Source of the DNA: 0-14-0-80-60-11 sp049322355
Lineage (GTDB): Bacteria > Desulfobacterota > Desulfobaccia > Desulfobaccales > 0-14-0-80-60-11
DNA length: 64,000 nucleotides
Direction of reading: 5' to 3'
NCBI GenBank assembly: GCA_049322355.1
Contig: JBMORG010000010.1
Span: 434,001-498,000 of the forward strand
Part shown: one piece after another, positions 34,647 to 43,487 of the stretch
Layout of the letters: the number at the start of each line of letters is the position of its first letter
Position numbering within the stretch: the stretch's first letter is position 1
Program-made: the position numbers and the translations under genes
The notes under the pieces: generated by a model
Databases searched by the model: none
The model's input: the letters and a program-made list of their open reading frames with translations, nothing else
Told to the model about the DNA's origin: nothing

Positions 34647-36371
34647 ATGAAGACCATGTCACCCAGGCAGCTTTCCCGGATTGCTTACTTCTCTATGGAG
34701 ATAGGGCTTGAATCGAACCTCCCCACCTATAGCGGCGGTCTGGGTGTACTTGCCGGAGATACGCTGCGGTCCGCCGCGGATTTAGGGCTCCCCATGGCAG
34801 GGGTGACCCTGGTTTACCGGCAGGGGTATTTCCGCCAGCACCTGGATTCCCAGGGAAATCAGAGCGAGAGTCCCGACTCCTGGACCCCGGAAGCCATCCT
34901 GAAGCCTATGGAACCCCAGGTGACCATCACCATCGAAGGCCGGCAAGTGAAGCTGCGGGCCTGGCGCTATGAGATACAGGGCCTCGCCGGCCACAAGGTG
35001 CCGGTATATTTTTTGGACACGGCGCTGCCGGAAAACTCCCCCTGGGACCAGGCACTCACCGACCACCTCTATGGCGGCGACTCCCATTACCGCCTGTGCC
35101 AGGAGGTGGTCTTGGGAATGGGCGGGATGGCCCTGATTTCCACTTTGTTCCCAGAGGATCGGGTAATCTACCACATGAATGAGGGACATTCCGCCCTCCT
35201 GACTCTGTCCTTGTTGGAGTCCGGGGGTCAAAGCGGCGGTGCCTCGGCCCCTACCGAGGCCGAAGTGGAGGCCGTACGGCAGCAGTGCGTATTCACCACC
35301 CATACCCCGGTGCCGGCGGGCCACGACAAGTTTCATTGGGAAATGGTTACGAAGGTCCTGGGGCCGGAACGGGCGGACCTTTTGAAAGCTTCCAACTGCT
35401 GTTTCGACGGCAGCCTCAACATGACATACCTGGCTCTCCGGTTCGCCAGATATATCAATGGGGTAGCCATGCGACACGGTGAAATTTCCACCGGAATGTT
35501 TCCCGATTATCCCATTGACGCCATCACCAACGGGGTGCACGCCGCGGCCTGGACCTCCCCGCCTTTTGCCGATCTGTTTGACCGGCGCATCCCTGAATGG
35601 CGCCAAGACAATTTCTACCTACGTTATGCCGTGGGTATTTCCCTTAACGAAATCGCCGCGGCCCATGCCCAGGCCAAGCGGATTTTGTTGGCCGAGGTGG
35701 AGAGACAGAGAGGCGTGCGTCTGCCTGAACATATCCTGACCATCGGCTTTGCCCGCCGGGCCACCACCTACAAGCGGCCGGAACTGCTGTTTTCCGACTT
35801 GGAGCGCTTAAAGGGAATGGCCGGGCAGGTGGGGCCGGTGCAGGTGATTTACGGCGGCAAGGCCCATCCCCACGACGAAGGAGGCAAGGACATGATCCGG
35901 CGGGTCTTTCAGGCAACCGCCAAGCTGGGCGACGCAGTGCGGGTGGTTTACCTGGAGAATTATAATATGGCTCTGGGGAAAATCCTCTGTGCCGGCGTCG
36001 ACCTGTGGCTCAATACCCCCTTGCGGCCCCAGGAGGCCTCGGGAACCAGCGGTATGAAGGCGGCATTGAATGGCGTGCCCAGCCTGAGCGTACTCGATGG
36101 CTGGTGGGTGGAGGGGCACGTGGAGCAAGTAACCGGCTGGGCCATTGGCGATGAGTCCGCCGACCCGTCAGATGCTTCCCATGACGCCATGTCATTGTAT
36201 GACAAACTGGAGAGGATCATTTTGCCCCTCTATTACGGTAAACCCGAGGCCTATGTCAAGGTAAGGCGCTCCGCCATTGCCTTGAACGGCTCGTTTTTCA
36301 ATACTCAGCGCATGATTTCCCAATATGTTACGAACGCCTACTCTCTTTTGGAAGGAAATAGTCTAAAATGA
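34647..36371 (+). CDS. glgP: Alpha-glucan family phosphorylase
   Basis: 574-aa glycosyltransferase family 35 enzyme that releases glucose-1-phosphate from alpha-glucans. It begins IAYFSMEIGLESNLPTYSGGLGVLAGD and contains HMNEGHSALL, THTPVPAGHDKFHW, ITNGVHAAAW and GFARRATTYKR. The pyridoxal-phosphate region reads EASGTSGMKAALNGVPSLSVLDGWW (about residues 459-484), where Lys of GTSGMK would bind the cofactor. The length is shorter than classical 800-aa phosphorylases and fits the bacterial alpha-glucan subgroup. A GGGAGG site 5 bases before ATG 34647 decides the start; an upstream ATG at 34626 is less likely. Confidence 0.9.
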   Translation: MKTMSPRQLSRIAYFSMEIGLESNLPTYSGGLGVLAGDTLRSAADLGLPMAGVTLVYRQGYFRQHLDSQGNQSESPDSWTPEAILKPMEPQVTITIEGRQVKLRAWRYEIQGLAGHKVPVYFLDTALPENSPWDQALTDHLYGGDSHYRLCQEVVLGMGGMALISTLFPEDRVIYHMNEGHSALLTLSLLESGGQSGGASAPTEAEVEAVRQQCVFTTHTPVPAGHDKFHWEMVTKVLGPERADLLKASNCCFDGSLNMTYLALRFARYINGVAMRHGEISTGMFPDYPIDAITNGVHAAAWTSPPFADLFDRRIPEWRQDNFYLRYAVGISLNEIAAAHAQAKRILLAEVERQRGVRLPEHILTIGFARRATTYKRPELLFSDLERLKGMAGQVGPVQVIYGGKAHPHDEGGKDMIRRVFQATAKLGDAVRVVYLENYNMALGKILCAGVDLWLNTPLRPQEASGTSGMKAALNGVPSLSVLDGWWVEGHVEQVTGWAIGDESADPSDASHDAMSLYDKLERIILPLYYGKPEAYVKVRRSAIALNGSFFNTQRMISQYVTNAYSLLEGNSLK

Positions 36372-36493
36372 AGAGCATCGGCGGTGCTGCCAAAAGAGGC
36401 TAACTGCCCCGGTATGCGCCGACATCTTTCACCGGGACAGCTTTAGGATCATTTTAGCCATGCCCGAGCCGTGCCCGAGTGGGGTAAACGGCC

Positions 36494-36527
36494 AAAAAAA
36501 AGGCGTAACCCTTTAAGATTACGCCTT
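36494..36527 (-). terminator. Rho-independent terminator of tRNA-Leu
   Basis: The arms AAGGCGTAA (36500-36508) and TTACGCCTT (36519-36527) pair perfectly with a 10-base loop. On the minus strand the hairpin is followed by eight T residues (plus-strand A run 36494-36501). It lies 12 bases downstream of tRNA-Leu and ends its transcript; it could also act on glgP transcription from the other side. Confidence 0.8.
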
Positions 36528-36538
36528 ATTTAATCAAA

Positions 36539-36625
36539 TGGTGCCGAAGCGGGGATTTGAACCCCGACGGGGACACCCCCACTGGACCCTGAACCCAGCG
36601 CGTCTACCAGTTCCGCCACTTCGGC
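36539..36625 (-). tRNA. tRNA-Leu, anticodon CAG
   Basis: 87-nt type II tRNA on the minus strand. Acceptor GCCGAAG pairs with CTTCGGC, followed by discriminator A and encoded CCA. The anticodon stem CTGGG/TCCAG encloses loop TTCAGGG with CAG. A long variable arm (GGGGGTGTCCCC) and T-arm GGGGTTCAAATCCCC are present. Anticodon CAG and the long variable arm identify tRNA-Leu. Confidence 0.95.
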
Positions 36626-36678
36626 CGGTTGCCGGGGAAACCCGAAACGTTTCACCCTGGCAATTTCCAAATTCAATA

Positions 36679-36706
36679 TATATAATTTCATGATAAATCT
36701 TGTCAA
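36679..36706 (-). promoter_or_regulatory. Promoter of tRNA-Leu
   Basis: Minus-strand -35 TTGACA (plus 36701-36706) and -10 TATATA (plus 36679-36684) with 16-bp spacing. The predicted start near 36672 leaves a 5' leader of about 45 nt ahead of the tRNA at 36625. Confidence 0.6.
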
Positions 36707-36733
36707 GGCCAAACTGCGAGAGGCAATGCGTTG

Positions 36734-37660
36734 ATGGTTTATGATGATCTCCCCCCCGGGGAGCCGGCTTTTCCACGAACGGTGGCCACCATTGGGAATT
36801 TTGACGGCGTCCACCTGGGGCACCAGGCCATTCTGGACCGGGTCCGCCGGCGGGCCTCGGAGTTGGGGGGGAAAGCCGTGGCGATAACTTTTAATCCCCA
36901 TCCGGTGAAGGTCCTGCGGCCCGAAGTCAATTTGCCGCTACTCACCACCCAGGACCAGAAACTGAAGCTCCTGGCCGCTGCCGGGTTGGATGCAGTGGTG
37001 GTTTTACCGTTTTCCCGGGAATTTGCCGCGCTGTCGGCTCGGGATTTCGTGAGACAATATTTTTGCGAGCGCCTGCGGGCCCGGGAAGTGGTGGTGGGCC
37101 ATGACTATTGCTTTGGGCGGGGCCGGGAGGGTAATATCGATCTCCTTAAGGAGATGGGAGCCGTTCATGGATTTACCGTGCAGGTAGTTTGGGCCGTGGA
37201 GGTGCAAGGCGCAGTGGTGAGCAGTTCCCTGATCCGGGCCATGCTGCGTCTGGGCAAAGTGACAGAAGCCGGGCGTCTGTTAGGTCGTCCTTACGAGGTG
37301 GCAGGCCGGGTAGTCCAGGGCAAGGGACGGGGAGCCAAGCTTCTGGGAGTGCCCACGGCCAACCTCCTTACTCCTAATGAGCTACTGCCGGCTTGCGGCA
37401 TTTACGCGGTTTGGGTCCGCCGGGATGATGCTACCATCCCCGGGGTGGCTAATATCGGCACCTGTCCCACCTTTAACAACAGCGAGCTCTCTTTGGAGGT
37501 GCATCTCATGGAATTCTCCGGCGACCTGTATGGCGAATCCCTGGAGGTGCAATTCGTCGCCCGGTTGCGGGAGGAGCAGCGCTTTCCCTCCATTGAGGCC
37601 CTGGGAACCCAGATCCGGGCAGATATCGACGCGGCCCGCCAGGTATTGGCGGTGCATTAA
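36734..37660 (+). CDS. ribF: Bifunctional riboflavin kinase / FAD synthetase
   Basis: 308-aa RibF, which phosphorylates riboflavin to FMN and adenylates FMN to FAD. The N-terminal adenylyltransferase has GNFDGVHLGHQ near residue 20 and ITFNPHPVKVLRPE near 53, then FCFGRGREGN-like turn (YCFGRGREGNIDLL) and SSSLIRAMLRLG. The C-terminal riboflavin kinase has KGRGAKLLGVPTANL near residue 198 and GIYAVWVR, NIGTCPTFN, LEVHLMEFSGDLYGE and VQFVARLREEQRF. The start ATG 36734 follows GAGAGG (36718-36723) by 10 bases; TTG 36731 is an alternative. Gene order ribF near the rimP-pnp cluster is common. Confidence 0.93.
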   Translation: MVYDDLPPGEPAFPRTVATIGNFDGVHLGHQAILDRVRRRASELGGKAVAITFNPHPVKVLRPEVNLPLLTTQDQKLKLLAAAGLDAVVVLPFSREFAALSARDFVRQYFCERLRAREVVVGHDYCFGRGREGNIDLLKEMGAVHGFTVQVVWAVEVQGAVVSSSLIRAMLRLGKVTEAGRLLGRPYEVAGRVVQGKGRGAKLLGVPTANLLTPNELLPACGIYAVWVRRDDATIPGVANIGTCPTFNNSELSLEVHLMEFSGDLYGESLEVQFVARLREEQRFPSIEALGTQIRADIDAARQVLAVH

Positions 37661-37682
37661 GGAAAAGGTTGAGACAAACATT

Positions 37683-37952
37683 ATGTGGCGGCACCGTGCA
37701 ACCTGCGGCCATTGCGGCTGGAAGTCAAGATGGAATCGAGACCGGGAAGTGAGCGAGGCGGAGATCTGTGCTCACCTGAAGGATAGCCATAAAATTGCGA
37801 CACCGCTGGACCCCGATGATTACTTGATGGAGAGGGAACGCCAGTGCGACTTTTGCCTGGAGCCGTACGTGGATGACTGCACCAAATGCCGGCAGGATTT
37901 TTGCAACTTCCACGCCGGGGACATTGATGGCTTGTGTGGCGGGTGCATCTGA
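37683..37952 (+). CDS. Cys-rich zinc-ribbon-like small protein, 89 aa
   Basis: 89-aa protein with start ATG 37683, 22 bp after ribF. Four Cys-pair clusters are visible: CGHC near residue 8, CDFC near residue 59, CTKCRQDFCNFH near 69 and CGGC near the C-terminus. This pattern suggests a double zinc-ribbon or Zn-binding fold. I do not recognise a named family. No signal peptide or membrane segment is seen. Linked to ribF by position, but a shared function is not implied. Confidence 0.55.
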   Translation: MWRHRATCGHCGWKSRWNRDREVSEAEICAHLKDSHKIATPLDPDDYLMERERQCDFCLEPYVDDCTKCRQDFCNFHAGDIDGLCGGCI

Positions 37953-37986
37953 AAGACCCCCGCAACCCAGGATGCTCTGAAATACC

Positions 37987-38015
37987 TTGACTTTTCCCAT
38001 GAATTTTAATATATA
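37987..38015 (+). promoter_or_regulatory. Promoter of tRNA-Gly
   Basis: -35 TTGACT (37987-37992) and -10 TATATA (38010-38015) with 17-bp spacing, predicting a start near 38022, just before the tRNA-Gly 5' end at 38026. Confidence 0.6.
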
Positions 38016-38025
38016 TATTTGTTGA

Positions 38026-38101
38026 GCGGGCATAGCTCAGCTGGTAGAGTACAAGCTTCCCAAGCTTGGTGTCGCGGGTTCGAATCCCGTTGCCCGCTCC
38101 A
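38026..38101 (+). tRNA. tRNA-Gly, anticodon CCC
   Basis: 76-nt tRNA with acceptor GCGGGCA pairing TGCCCGC, encoded CCA, D-arm GCTC...GAGT, anticodon stem CAAGC/GCTTG enclosing TTCCCAA with CCC, and T-arm CGGGTTCGAATCCCG. All standard stems are intact. The discriminator is T. Confidence 0.95.
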
Positions 38102-38277
38102 GCCCGGGGGCGAGACGCGGTAGTAGCGGTTGCGGCCAGCGTCTCTAATCTTCCGGAAACCCGCTTCCCCCATCGAGGGGGCCGATGTCCGGGGCAAGAA
38201 CGTCGGTCTGCTTTGAGGGCGGAGTTAAGTAGTTTGCTCTGGGGCGCCCCGAGATAAAAAATCTTGGATTTTCCCGG

Positions 38278-38302
38278 AAGTGGGCTGCGGCCCGCTTTTT
38301 TT
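38278..38302 (+). terminator. Rho-independent terminator after tRNA-Gly
   Basis: AAGTGGGC (38278-38285) pairs with GCCCGCTT (38290-38297; one T-G pair) with loop TGCG, followed by a run of T. It lies about 180 bp after the tRNA and ahead of the rimP leader. The intervening 38102-38277 stretch has no gene I can support. Confidence 0.7.
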
Positions 38303-38331
38303 GTTGGTGGGAAGAGACTATGAACAACGAC

Positions 38332-38413
38332 CTGGTTTAGTTTGAAAACCAGATAAAAAGGACCCAAGCGAAGCTTGGGTTGCATTTGGGTTCCCAAGTT
38401 CAATTTGGGAGCC
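38332..38413 (+). promoter_or_regulatory. Structured rimP leader with hairpin over the ribosome-binding site
   Basis: Three hairpins fit here: CTGGTTT/AAACCAG (38332-38352), ACCCAAGC/GCTTGGGT (38362-38380) and GGTTCCCAA/TTGGGAGCC (38389-38413). The last one places the rimP Shine-Dalgarno GGGAG (38407-38411) in its 3' arm, so it would block initiation when formed. The GCTTGGG at 38373 could alternatively pair with CCCAAG at 38393-38398, freeing the Shine-Dalgarno. A regulatory switch is inferred from the competing pairs. Confidence 0.45.
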
Positions 38414-38420
38414 AGAACAA

Positions 38421-38951
38421 ATGAAAAATTTTACAGAAGAACGGACATTGTCAGACGAGTTAGGAACCAAACCGGAAGTGGTCACAAAGGTGGAAGAGCT
38501 GATCCTGCCCCTTCTGGAGGCCCAGGGCGCGGAGTTGGTTGACCTGGAATATGCCCGGCCCCGGCGGGGGCGCGCCATCCTGCGTCTGTTTGTCGATCAT
38601 CCCGGCGGCGGCATTACTCTGGAGGAGATCACCCGGATCAGCCGGATCGTGAGCGGCCTCTTGGACGTCCATGACCTCATTCCCGGTTCCTACAACCTGG
38701 AGGTGTCGTCTCCGGGCCTGACCCGGGCCTTGAAGAAGCCCCAGGATTATCAGCGCTTCGTGGGCCGGCTGGTGCGGGTCACTACCCGGTCACCCTGGGA
38801 AGGGCACCAGGTTCACAGCGGCATCCTGCAGGGTCTTAAAGACAATGGTGTCTGTCTCAAAGAGGGTGATCACGTCACCTGCATCCCTTTGAGTGAAATT
38901 GCCCGGGCCCGGCTGGAGATTGATCTGAAAAATACTGGCAAGGAGGGCTAG
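38421..38951 (+). CDS. rimP: Ribosome maturation factor RimP
   Basis: 176-aa assembly factor for the 30S subunit. The N-terminal domain carries VEELILPLLEAQGAELVDLEYARPRRGRAILRLFVDHPGGGITLEEITRISR, followed by SGLLDVHDLIPGSYNLEVSSPGLTRALKKPQDYQRFVGRLVRVTT, the family hallmark SPGLxRxLxxxxxF. The C-terminal domain is SH3-like. Start ATG 38421 follows GGGAG by 9 bases. It is the first gene of the rimP-nusA-infB cluster, usual in bacteria, and lies 8 bases ahead of nusA. Confidence 0.93.
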   Translation: MKNFTEERTLSDELGTKPEVVTKVEELILPLLEAQGAELVDLEYARPRRGRAILRLFVDHPGGGITLEEITRISRIVSGLLDVHDLIPGSYNLEVSSPGLTRALKKPQDYQRFVGRLVRVTTRSPWEGHQVHSGILQGLKDNGVCLKEGDHVTCIPLSEIARARLEIDLKNTGKEG

Positions 38952-38959
38952 TTCCTCGC

Positions 38960-40246
38960 ATGAATATAGAATTGAAGCGAATTATCGATCAGGTAAGCCG
39001 CGATAAGGGGATTGAGAAAGACCTGCTCGTCGGGGCCATTAAGGACGCCATCCGTTCCGCGGCCAAGAAGAAGTACGGACCGCGCCTGGAAATCGAGGTG
39101 GAATACCGGGACGACACCGGGGAGATCGAGGTCTTTCAATATAAGGAAGTGGTGGAGGAGGTCAAGGATCCCAGTCTGGAAATTTCCCTGGTTGAAGGCC
39201 GGAAAGAGGACCCGGAATGCGAGGTGGGGGACAGTCTGGGCTTCAAAATGGACGCCTCGGCCTTCGGGCGCATCGCGGCCCAGTCGGCCAAACAGGTGAT
39301 CATGCAGCGCATGAAGGACGCGGAGCGGGACCTGGTGTATGAAGATTATAAGGACCGCAAAGGTGAGATCATGAACGGCATCGTGCAGCGCCTGGACCCC
39401 GAGGGCATTATCGTTAATCTGGGGCGCACCGAAGCCTTGCTGCCGCCCATGGAGCAGGTTCCCCGAGAAATCTACCACAAAGGAGAGCGCATCCGGGCTT
39501 ACGTCCTGGATGTGAAGCGGCAGACCCGGGGACCCCAGATTATCTTGTCCCGTACCCATCCCCAGTTTCTGGTGGCCCTGTTCGAAGCCGAGGTGCCGGA
39601 GATTTCCGAAGGCATCGTCCAGGTTTTAGGTTGCGCCCGGGAGCCGGGCAGCCGTTCCAAGATCGCAGTATCTTCCCGGGATTCGGATGTGGACCCGGTG
39701 GGGGCCTGCGTGGGTATGAAGGGAGCCCGGGTCCAAAATATTGTGCAGGAACTGCGGGGTGAAAAGATTGACATTATCCCCTGGCACCCCGACCCGGCCA
39801 AGTTTGCCACCAATGCCTTGGCCCCGGCCCAGGTGAGCCGCATTATTTTGAGCAAGGAAAACCAGAGCATGGAAGTTATCGTGCCGGATGATCAGCTTTC
39901 CTTGGCCATCGGGAAAAGGGGTCAGAATGTCAGACTGGCTTCGCGCCTGGTGGGATGGAAGATCGACGTCAAAAGCGAGTCCAAGTATTCGAAATCTCTA
40001 AAAGAAGGTTATCTCTCCCTTTTAAGTATTCCCGGGGTGGGGGAGATCACGGCCAGTCTTCTGCACGAAGCAGGGTACACTTCTGCCCGGGAGGTGGCAG
40101 AAACCAATCTGGATGAGCTGATCCAGGCTACCGGATTGAATGAGAAGAAGGCTGCGGCGCTTATCAATGCGGCTCAGGAAATGACCAGGGGGGGCGCGCC
40201 GGAGGATACAGTCGGTGGCCCTGGAAAGACAGCCGAGATCCAGTAA
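38960..40246 (+). CDS. nusA: Transcription termination/antitermination factor NusA
   Basis: 428-aa NusA, the RNA polymerase-binding factor for pausing, termination and antitermination. N-terminal domain: ELKRIIDQVSRDKGIEKDLLVGAIKDAIRSAAKKKYG. An S1 domain is visible at about 135-200 (GIVQRLDPEGIIVNLGRTEALLPPMEQVP), then two KH domains with VGACVGMKGARVQNIVQEL near 252 and LAIGKRGQNVRLASRLVGWKID near 315. A helix-hairpin-helix C-terminus (SIPGVGEITASLLHEAGYTSAREVA) follows. It is co-transcribed with rimP and infB. Confidence 0.95.
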   Translation: MNIELKRIIDQVSRDKGIEKDLLVGAIKDAIRSAAKKKYGPRLEIEVEYRDDTGEIEVFQYKEVVEEVKDPSLEISLVEGRKEDPECEVGDSLGFKMDASAFGRIAAQSAKQVIMQRMKDAERDLVYEDYKDRKGEIMNGIVQRLDPEGIIVNLGRTEALLPPMEQVPREIYHKGERIRAYVLDVKRQTRGPQIILSRTHPQFLVALFEAEVPEISEGIVQVLGCAREPGSRSKIAVSSRDSDVDPVGACVGMKGARVQNIVQELRGEKIDIIPWHPDPAKFATNALAPAQVSRIILSKENQSMEVIVPDDQLSLAIGKRGQNVRLASRLVGWKIDVKSESKYSKSLKEGYLSLLSIPGVGEITASLLHEAGYTSAREVAETNLDELIQATGLNEKKAAALINAAQEMTRGGAPEDTVGGPGKTAEIQ

Positions 40247-40306
40247 GGCTGAGGAATATTTTGCACCGCCAAGGGTGAAACCAGTTTCGGGGGTTAAGTT
40301 ACGTAT

Positions 40307-43102
40307 ATGGGTAAGACCAGGATTGGAAATTTGGCCAAAGAATTGAAAATGGAAGTCCGGGAGTTGATCCAGCGTCTTAGGGACGAATTGGGGCTGCAGG
40401 AAAGCATCCACCATCTCAGTCTCCTGGACGATGAAACCGTGGCCCGGGCCCGACAGACAATCAGTACTGCTGCGCCCCAGGTCGAAGAGCTGCGGGTGGG
40501 TGATAAGGTCAAACGGCGGCGGCGAGTAGCCCCGCCTCCGTTCATCCCACCGGCCCCGCCCCCGGAAAAAGCCCAGGAAGCGGAAGCAGCACCCGCACCG
40601 CCCCCGCGTCCCAAAGAGGTGGTCAAGCCCCGGAAGCCCAAAGAAACCGTGGCCCGGGTGGTATCGCTGCCTCCAAAAGAAAAGGCGGTGTCTATGGAGG
40701 CGCCGCCATCGCCTCCGGCTCCAGAAATTTTGACAGCACCGGAAGCGAAAGCCGTAGTGACTCCCGAAGTGACCCCCGAAACCCCGGCGCCTACAGCTCC
40801 TGCACCCTCGCCGCCTCCTCCCCCGGTACAGCCGGCTGCTGCCACTCCCAAGCCCGCTGTGGCCGGGGACTCAGGGGCGGCATTGAAGCGGCAGCGGGGT
40901 AAAGCCAAAAAGAAAGAAGTGCCGGCCAGGATTATCAGCCTGCCCACAGAAAAAGCGCCAGCTGCGGCGCCGGCGGCGCCTGTGGAAACTCCCGCTGCCG
41001 TGGAGCGGGCCGCGCTCCGCCCCGCCGCAGAAAAAGGGGTTCCCAGCCCTGTCAAGGCCGGGGCCGGGCCAGTCAAGCCTACCGTGATCGTGGAAGAGAA
41101 AAAGGAGGTTAAAGGCAAGAAAAAGGCCAAACGCCCGGAAACGGAAGCCGCCCGGGCCAAACCCGTTAAAAAACGGGAAGTCCGGGAGCGGGCCGACCTT
41201 TACGGCGGCGCCGAAGCCGAAGTCCGGGGACCCGGCCGCCGCAAAGGCCTGAAAAAGGCCATCAAGAAAGTCTCCAAGGCCGAACTTACGGTGCCCAAAG
41301 CCATCAAGCGGCGGGTCAAAGTGGGGGAATCCATTACCGTGGGCGAACTGGCCAAGCGCATGGGTATCAAGTCCGGCGAAATAATCAAACAACTGATGCA
41401 GATGGGGGTTATTGCCACCATTAATTATCCTATTGATTTTGATTCCGCGGCCATCGTGGCGGGGGAGTTCGGTTATGAAGTGGAGCATGCCACTATGCAG
41501 GAAGAAGACCTGCTGGCGGTCGCACCCCGCAAGGAAGGCGAGGCTAAGCCCCGGCCTCCGGTGGTTACCATCATGGGCCACGTGGACCATGGCAAGACCT
41601 CGCTTTTGGACGCCATCCGCCAGACCCGGGTGACTGAAGGAGAAGCCGGCGGCATTACCCAGCATATCGGCGCTTACTATGTAGAACTCCCCGAAAAGCA
41701 AGGAGAAATAGTCTTCCTGGATACGCCGGGCCATGAGGCCTTCACTGCCATGCGGGCCCGGGGCGCCAAGGTCACGGACTTAGTGGTTCTGGTGGTGGCC
41801 GCAGACGATGGCGTTATGGAGCAGACCTCCGAGGCCATCAACCACGCTAAAGCCGCGGGAGTGCCTTTGGTGGTGGCCGTCAACAAGATCGATAAACCCA
41901 ATGCCAACCCGGAACGGGTTAAGCGGGAACTGTCCAATGCCGGCGTGGTTTCGGAGGAATGGGGCGGCGACGTCCTGTTTACCGAGGTGTCGGCCAAAAA
42001 ACGCATCGGCATTAAAGACTTATTGGAAAAGATCCTTCTCCAGGCAGAAATTCTGGATCTTAAAGCGGTGGCAGAGGTGCCGGCTTCGGGCCGGATTATC
42101 GAATCCCGCCTGGATAAAGGCCGGGGGCCGGTGGGCACCGTGCTGGTCCAGGAAGGCACTTTAAAGCCGGGAGATTATTTTGTGTGCGGCCCGCAGTATG
42201 GCCGGGTTCGGGCCCTGTTCGATGACCGGGGTGAAAAAGTGGAGGAAGTCCCTCCGGGTTTGCCTGCGGAAGTCCAAGGATTTAGCGGGGTTCCCGAGGC
42301 CGGGGACGAATTCCTGGTTTTGGAAGATGAACGCAAGGTTAAGCAGATCGCCATGATGCGTCAGCAGAAGCTGCGGGAGGCCACTTTGGCCCGCATCAGC
42401 CGGGTAAGCCTGGAAAAACTCTACCAGCAAGTGCGGGAGGGGGCGGTCAAAGAACTTAAGCTGGTGCTCAAGGCCGACGTGCACGGGTCTATCGAGGCTT
42501 TAGCCAAGGCCCTTTCTGAGTTGGGAACCAAGGACATCAAGGTATCTTTAATCCATTCGGGTTTAGGGGAGGTTTCCGAAAGCGATATCATGCTGGCCTC
42601 GGCTTCAGACGCCATTGTGGTAGGGTTCAATGTCCGGGCCAATCCCAAGGCCGTGGCCCTGGCGGAGCAGGAGCAGGTGGATGTGCGGTACTACGATATC
42701 ATCTACAACCTGCTGCAAGATATCCATGCCGCCCTGGAAGGGCTGTTGGAGCCCATTGTGGAAGAAAAGGTCATGGGTCGGGCCGAAGTGCGACAGATCT
42801 TTACCATCAGCAAAGTGGGCAGTATTGCCGGCTGCATGATCTTGGACGGCAAGGTGGAGCGGAACGCGCTGGCCCGGGTGCTGCGCCAGGGGAAGGTAAT
42901 GTCCGAAGGCGGCAAGGTCACATCCCTGAAGCGCTTCAAAGAGGATGTCAAAGAGGTCTTGGCCGGGTACGAATGCGGTATCGGCATTGACCGGTTTAAC
43001 GAGTTTGAAGTGGGCGACATCATTGAAGTTTATACCCAGGAAAAAGTGAAAGCCGTCTTAGAGGCCCCTGGAGCCAAGGCGGAAGTGACAGCCGAAGCCT
43101 AG
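40307..43102 (+). CDS. infB: Translation initiation factor IF-2
   Basis: 931-aa GTPase that brings initiator tRNA to the 30S subunit. The N-terminus (MGKTRIGNLAKELKMEVRELIQRLRDELG) is an IF2_N domain, followed by a Pro/Ala/Lys-rich linker to about residue 330 and a second IF2_N-like segment (VGESITVGELAKRMGIKSGEIIKQLMQMGV). The G domain starts at about 420: GHVDHGKT (G1), GGITQHIGAYYV (G2), DTPGHEAF (G3), NKIDKPNANP (G4). Domains II, III and IV follow to the end. The long low-complexity linker is normal for large bacterial IF-2. The ATG is at 40307. Confidence 0.96.
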   Translation: MGKTRIGNLAKELKMEVRELIQRLRDELGLQESIHHLSLLDDETVARARQTISTAAPQVEELRVGDKVKRRRRVAPPPFIPPAPPPEKAQEAEAAPAPPPRPKEVVKPRKPKETVARVVSLPPKEKAVSMEAPPSPPAPEILTAPEAKAVVTPEVTPETPAPTAPAPSPPPPPVQPAAATPKPAVAGDSGAALKRQRGKAKKKEVPARIISLPTEKAPAAAPAAPVETPAAVERAALRPAAEKGVPSPVKAGAGPVKPTVIVEEKKEVKGKKKAKRPETEAARAKPVKKREVRERADLYGGAEAEVRGPGRRKGLKKAIKKVSKAELTVPKAIKRRVKVGESITVGELAKRMGIKSGEIIKQLMQMGVIATINYPIDFDSAAIVAGEFGYEVEHATMQEEDLLAVAPRKEGEAKPRPPVVTIMGHVDHGKTSLLDAIRQTRVTEGEAGGITQHIGAYYVELPEKQGEIVFLDTPGHEAFTAMRARGAKVTDLVVLVVAADDGVMEQTSEAINHAKAAGVPLVVAVNKIDKPNANPERVKRELSNAGVVSEEWGGDVLFTEVSAKKRIGIKDLLEKILLQAEILDLKAVAEVPASGRIIESRLDKGRGPVGTVLVQEGTLKPGDYFVCGPQYGRVRALFDDRGEKVEEVPPGLPAEVQGFSGVPEAGDEFLVLEDERKVKQIAMMRQQKLREATLARISRVSLEKLYQQVREGAVKELKLVLKADVHGSIEALAKALSELGTKDIKVSLIHSGLGEVSESDIMLASASDAIVVGFNVRANPKAVALAEQEQVDVRYYDIIYNLLQDIHAALEGLLEPIVEEKVMGRAEVRQIFTISKVGSIAGCMILDGKVERNALARVLRQGKVMSEGGKVTSLKRFKEDVKEVLAGYECGIGIDRFNEFEVGDIIEVYTQEKVKAVLEAPGAKAEVTAEA

Positions 43103-43188
43103 GCTAATCATAAGGCGCACCCAGGTTTTGCGCCCACTTATAGAGCGGACACAAGGGTCCATCCCTGCAACGGTTCGTAAGAGCGCTT

Positions 43189-43482
43189 ATGATTATCGCC
43201 GCGGCTCAAATTACTTTGGTTATTCCTGAGAACGATTCCTTGAAAGGTAAGCGGCGGGTGGTTAAAAGCCTCGTCGAGAAAGTGCGGCACAAGTTTGAGG
43301 CAGCCGTGGCTGAAGTGGGCGACAACGACCTGTGGCAGAAGGCCAAGATCGGGGTGGCCCTGGTGGGCAATGACTCGCAACTGTTGAGGAGCCGTCTGCA
43401 GCAGATCATGAAATTTATGGAGAACCAGCACCTGGCAGAGATTATCGATTCCCAGGTGGAACTCTGTTACCTGGAAAAATAA
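43189..43482 (+). CDS. DUF503 family protein (YlxP-like)
   Basis: 97-aa DUF503 protein, commonly found between infB and rbfA. The sequence shows the family pattern: LVIPENDSLKGKRRVVKSLVEKVRHKFEAAVAEVGDNDLWQKAKIGVALVGNDSQLLRSRLQQIMKFMEN. Biochemical role is not established for the family; ribosome association has been suggested by its position. Start ATG 43189, 86 bp after infB; it ends 5 bp before the GTG of rbfA. Confidence 0.85.
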   Translation: MIIAAAQITLVIPENDSLKGKRRVVKSLVEKVRHKFEAAVAEVGDNDLWQKAKIGVALVGNDSQLLRSRLQQIMKFMENQHLAEIIDSQVELCYLEK

Positions 43483-43487
43483 GACAC

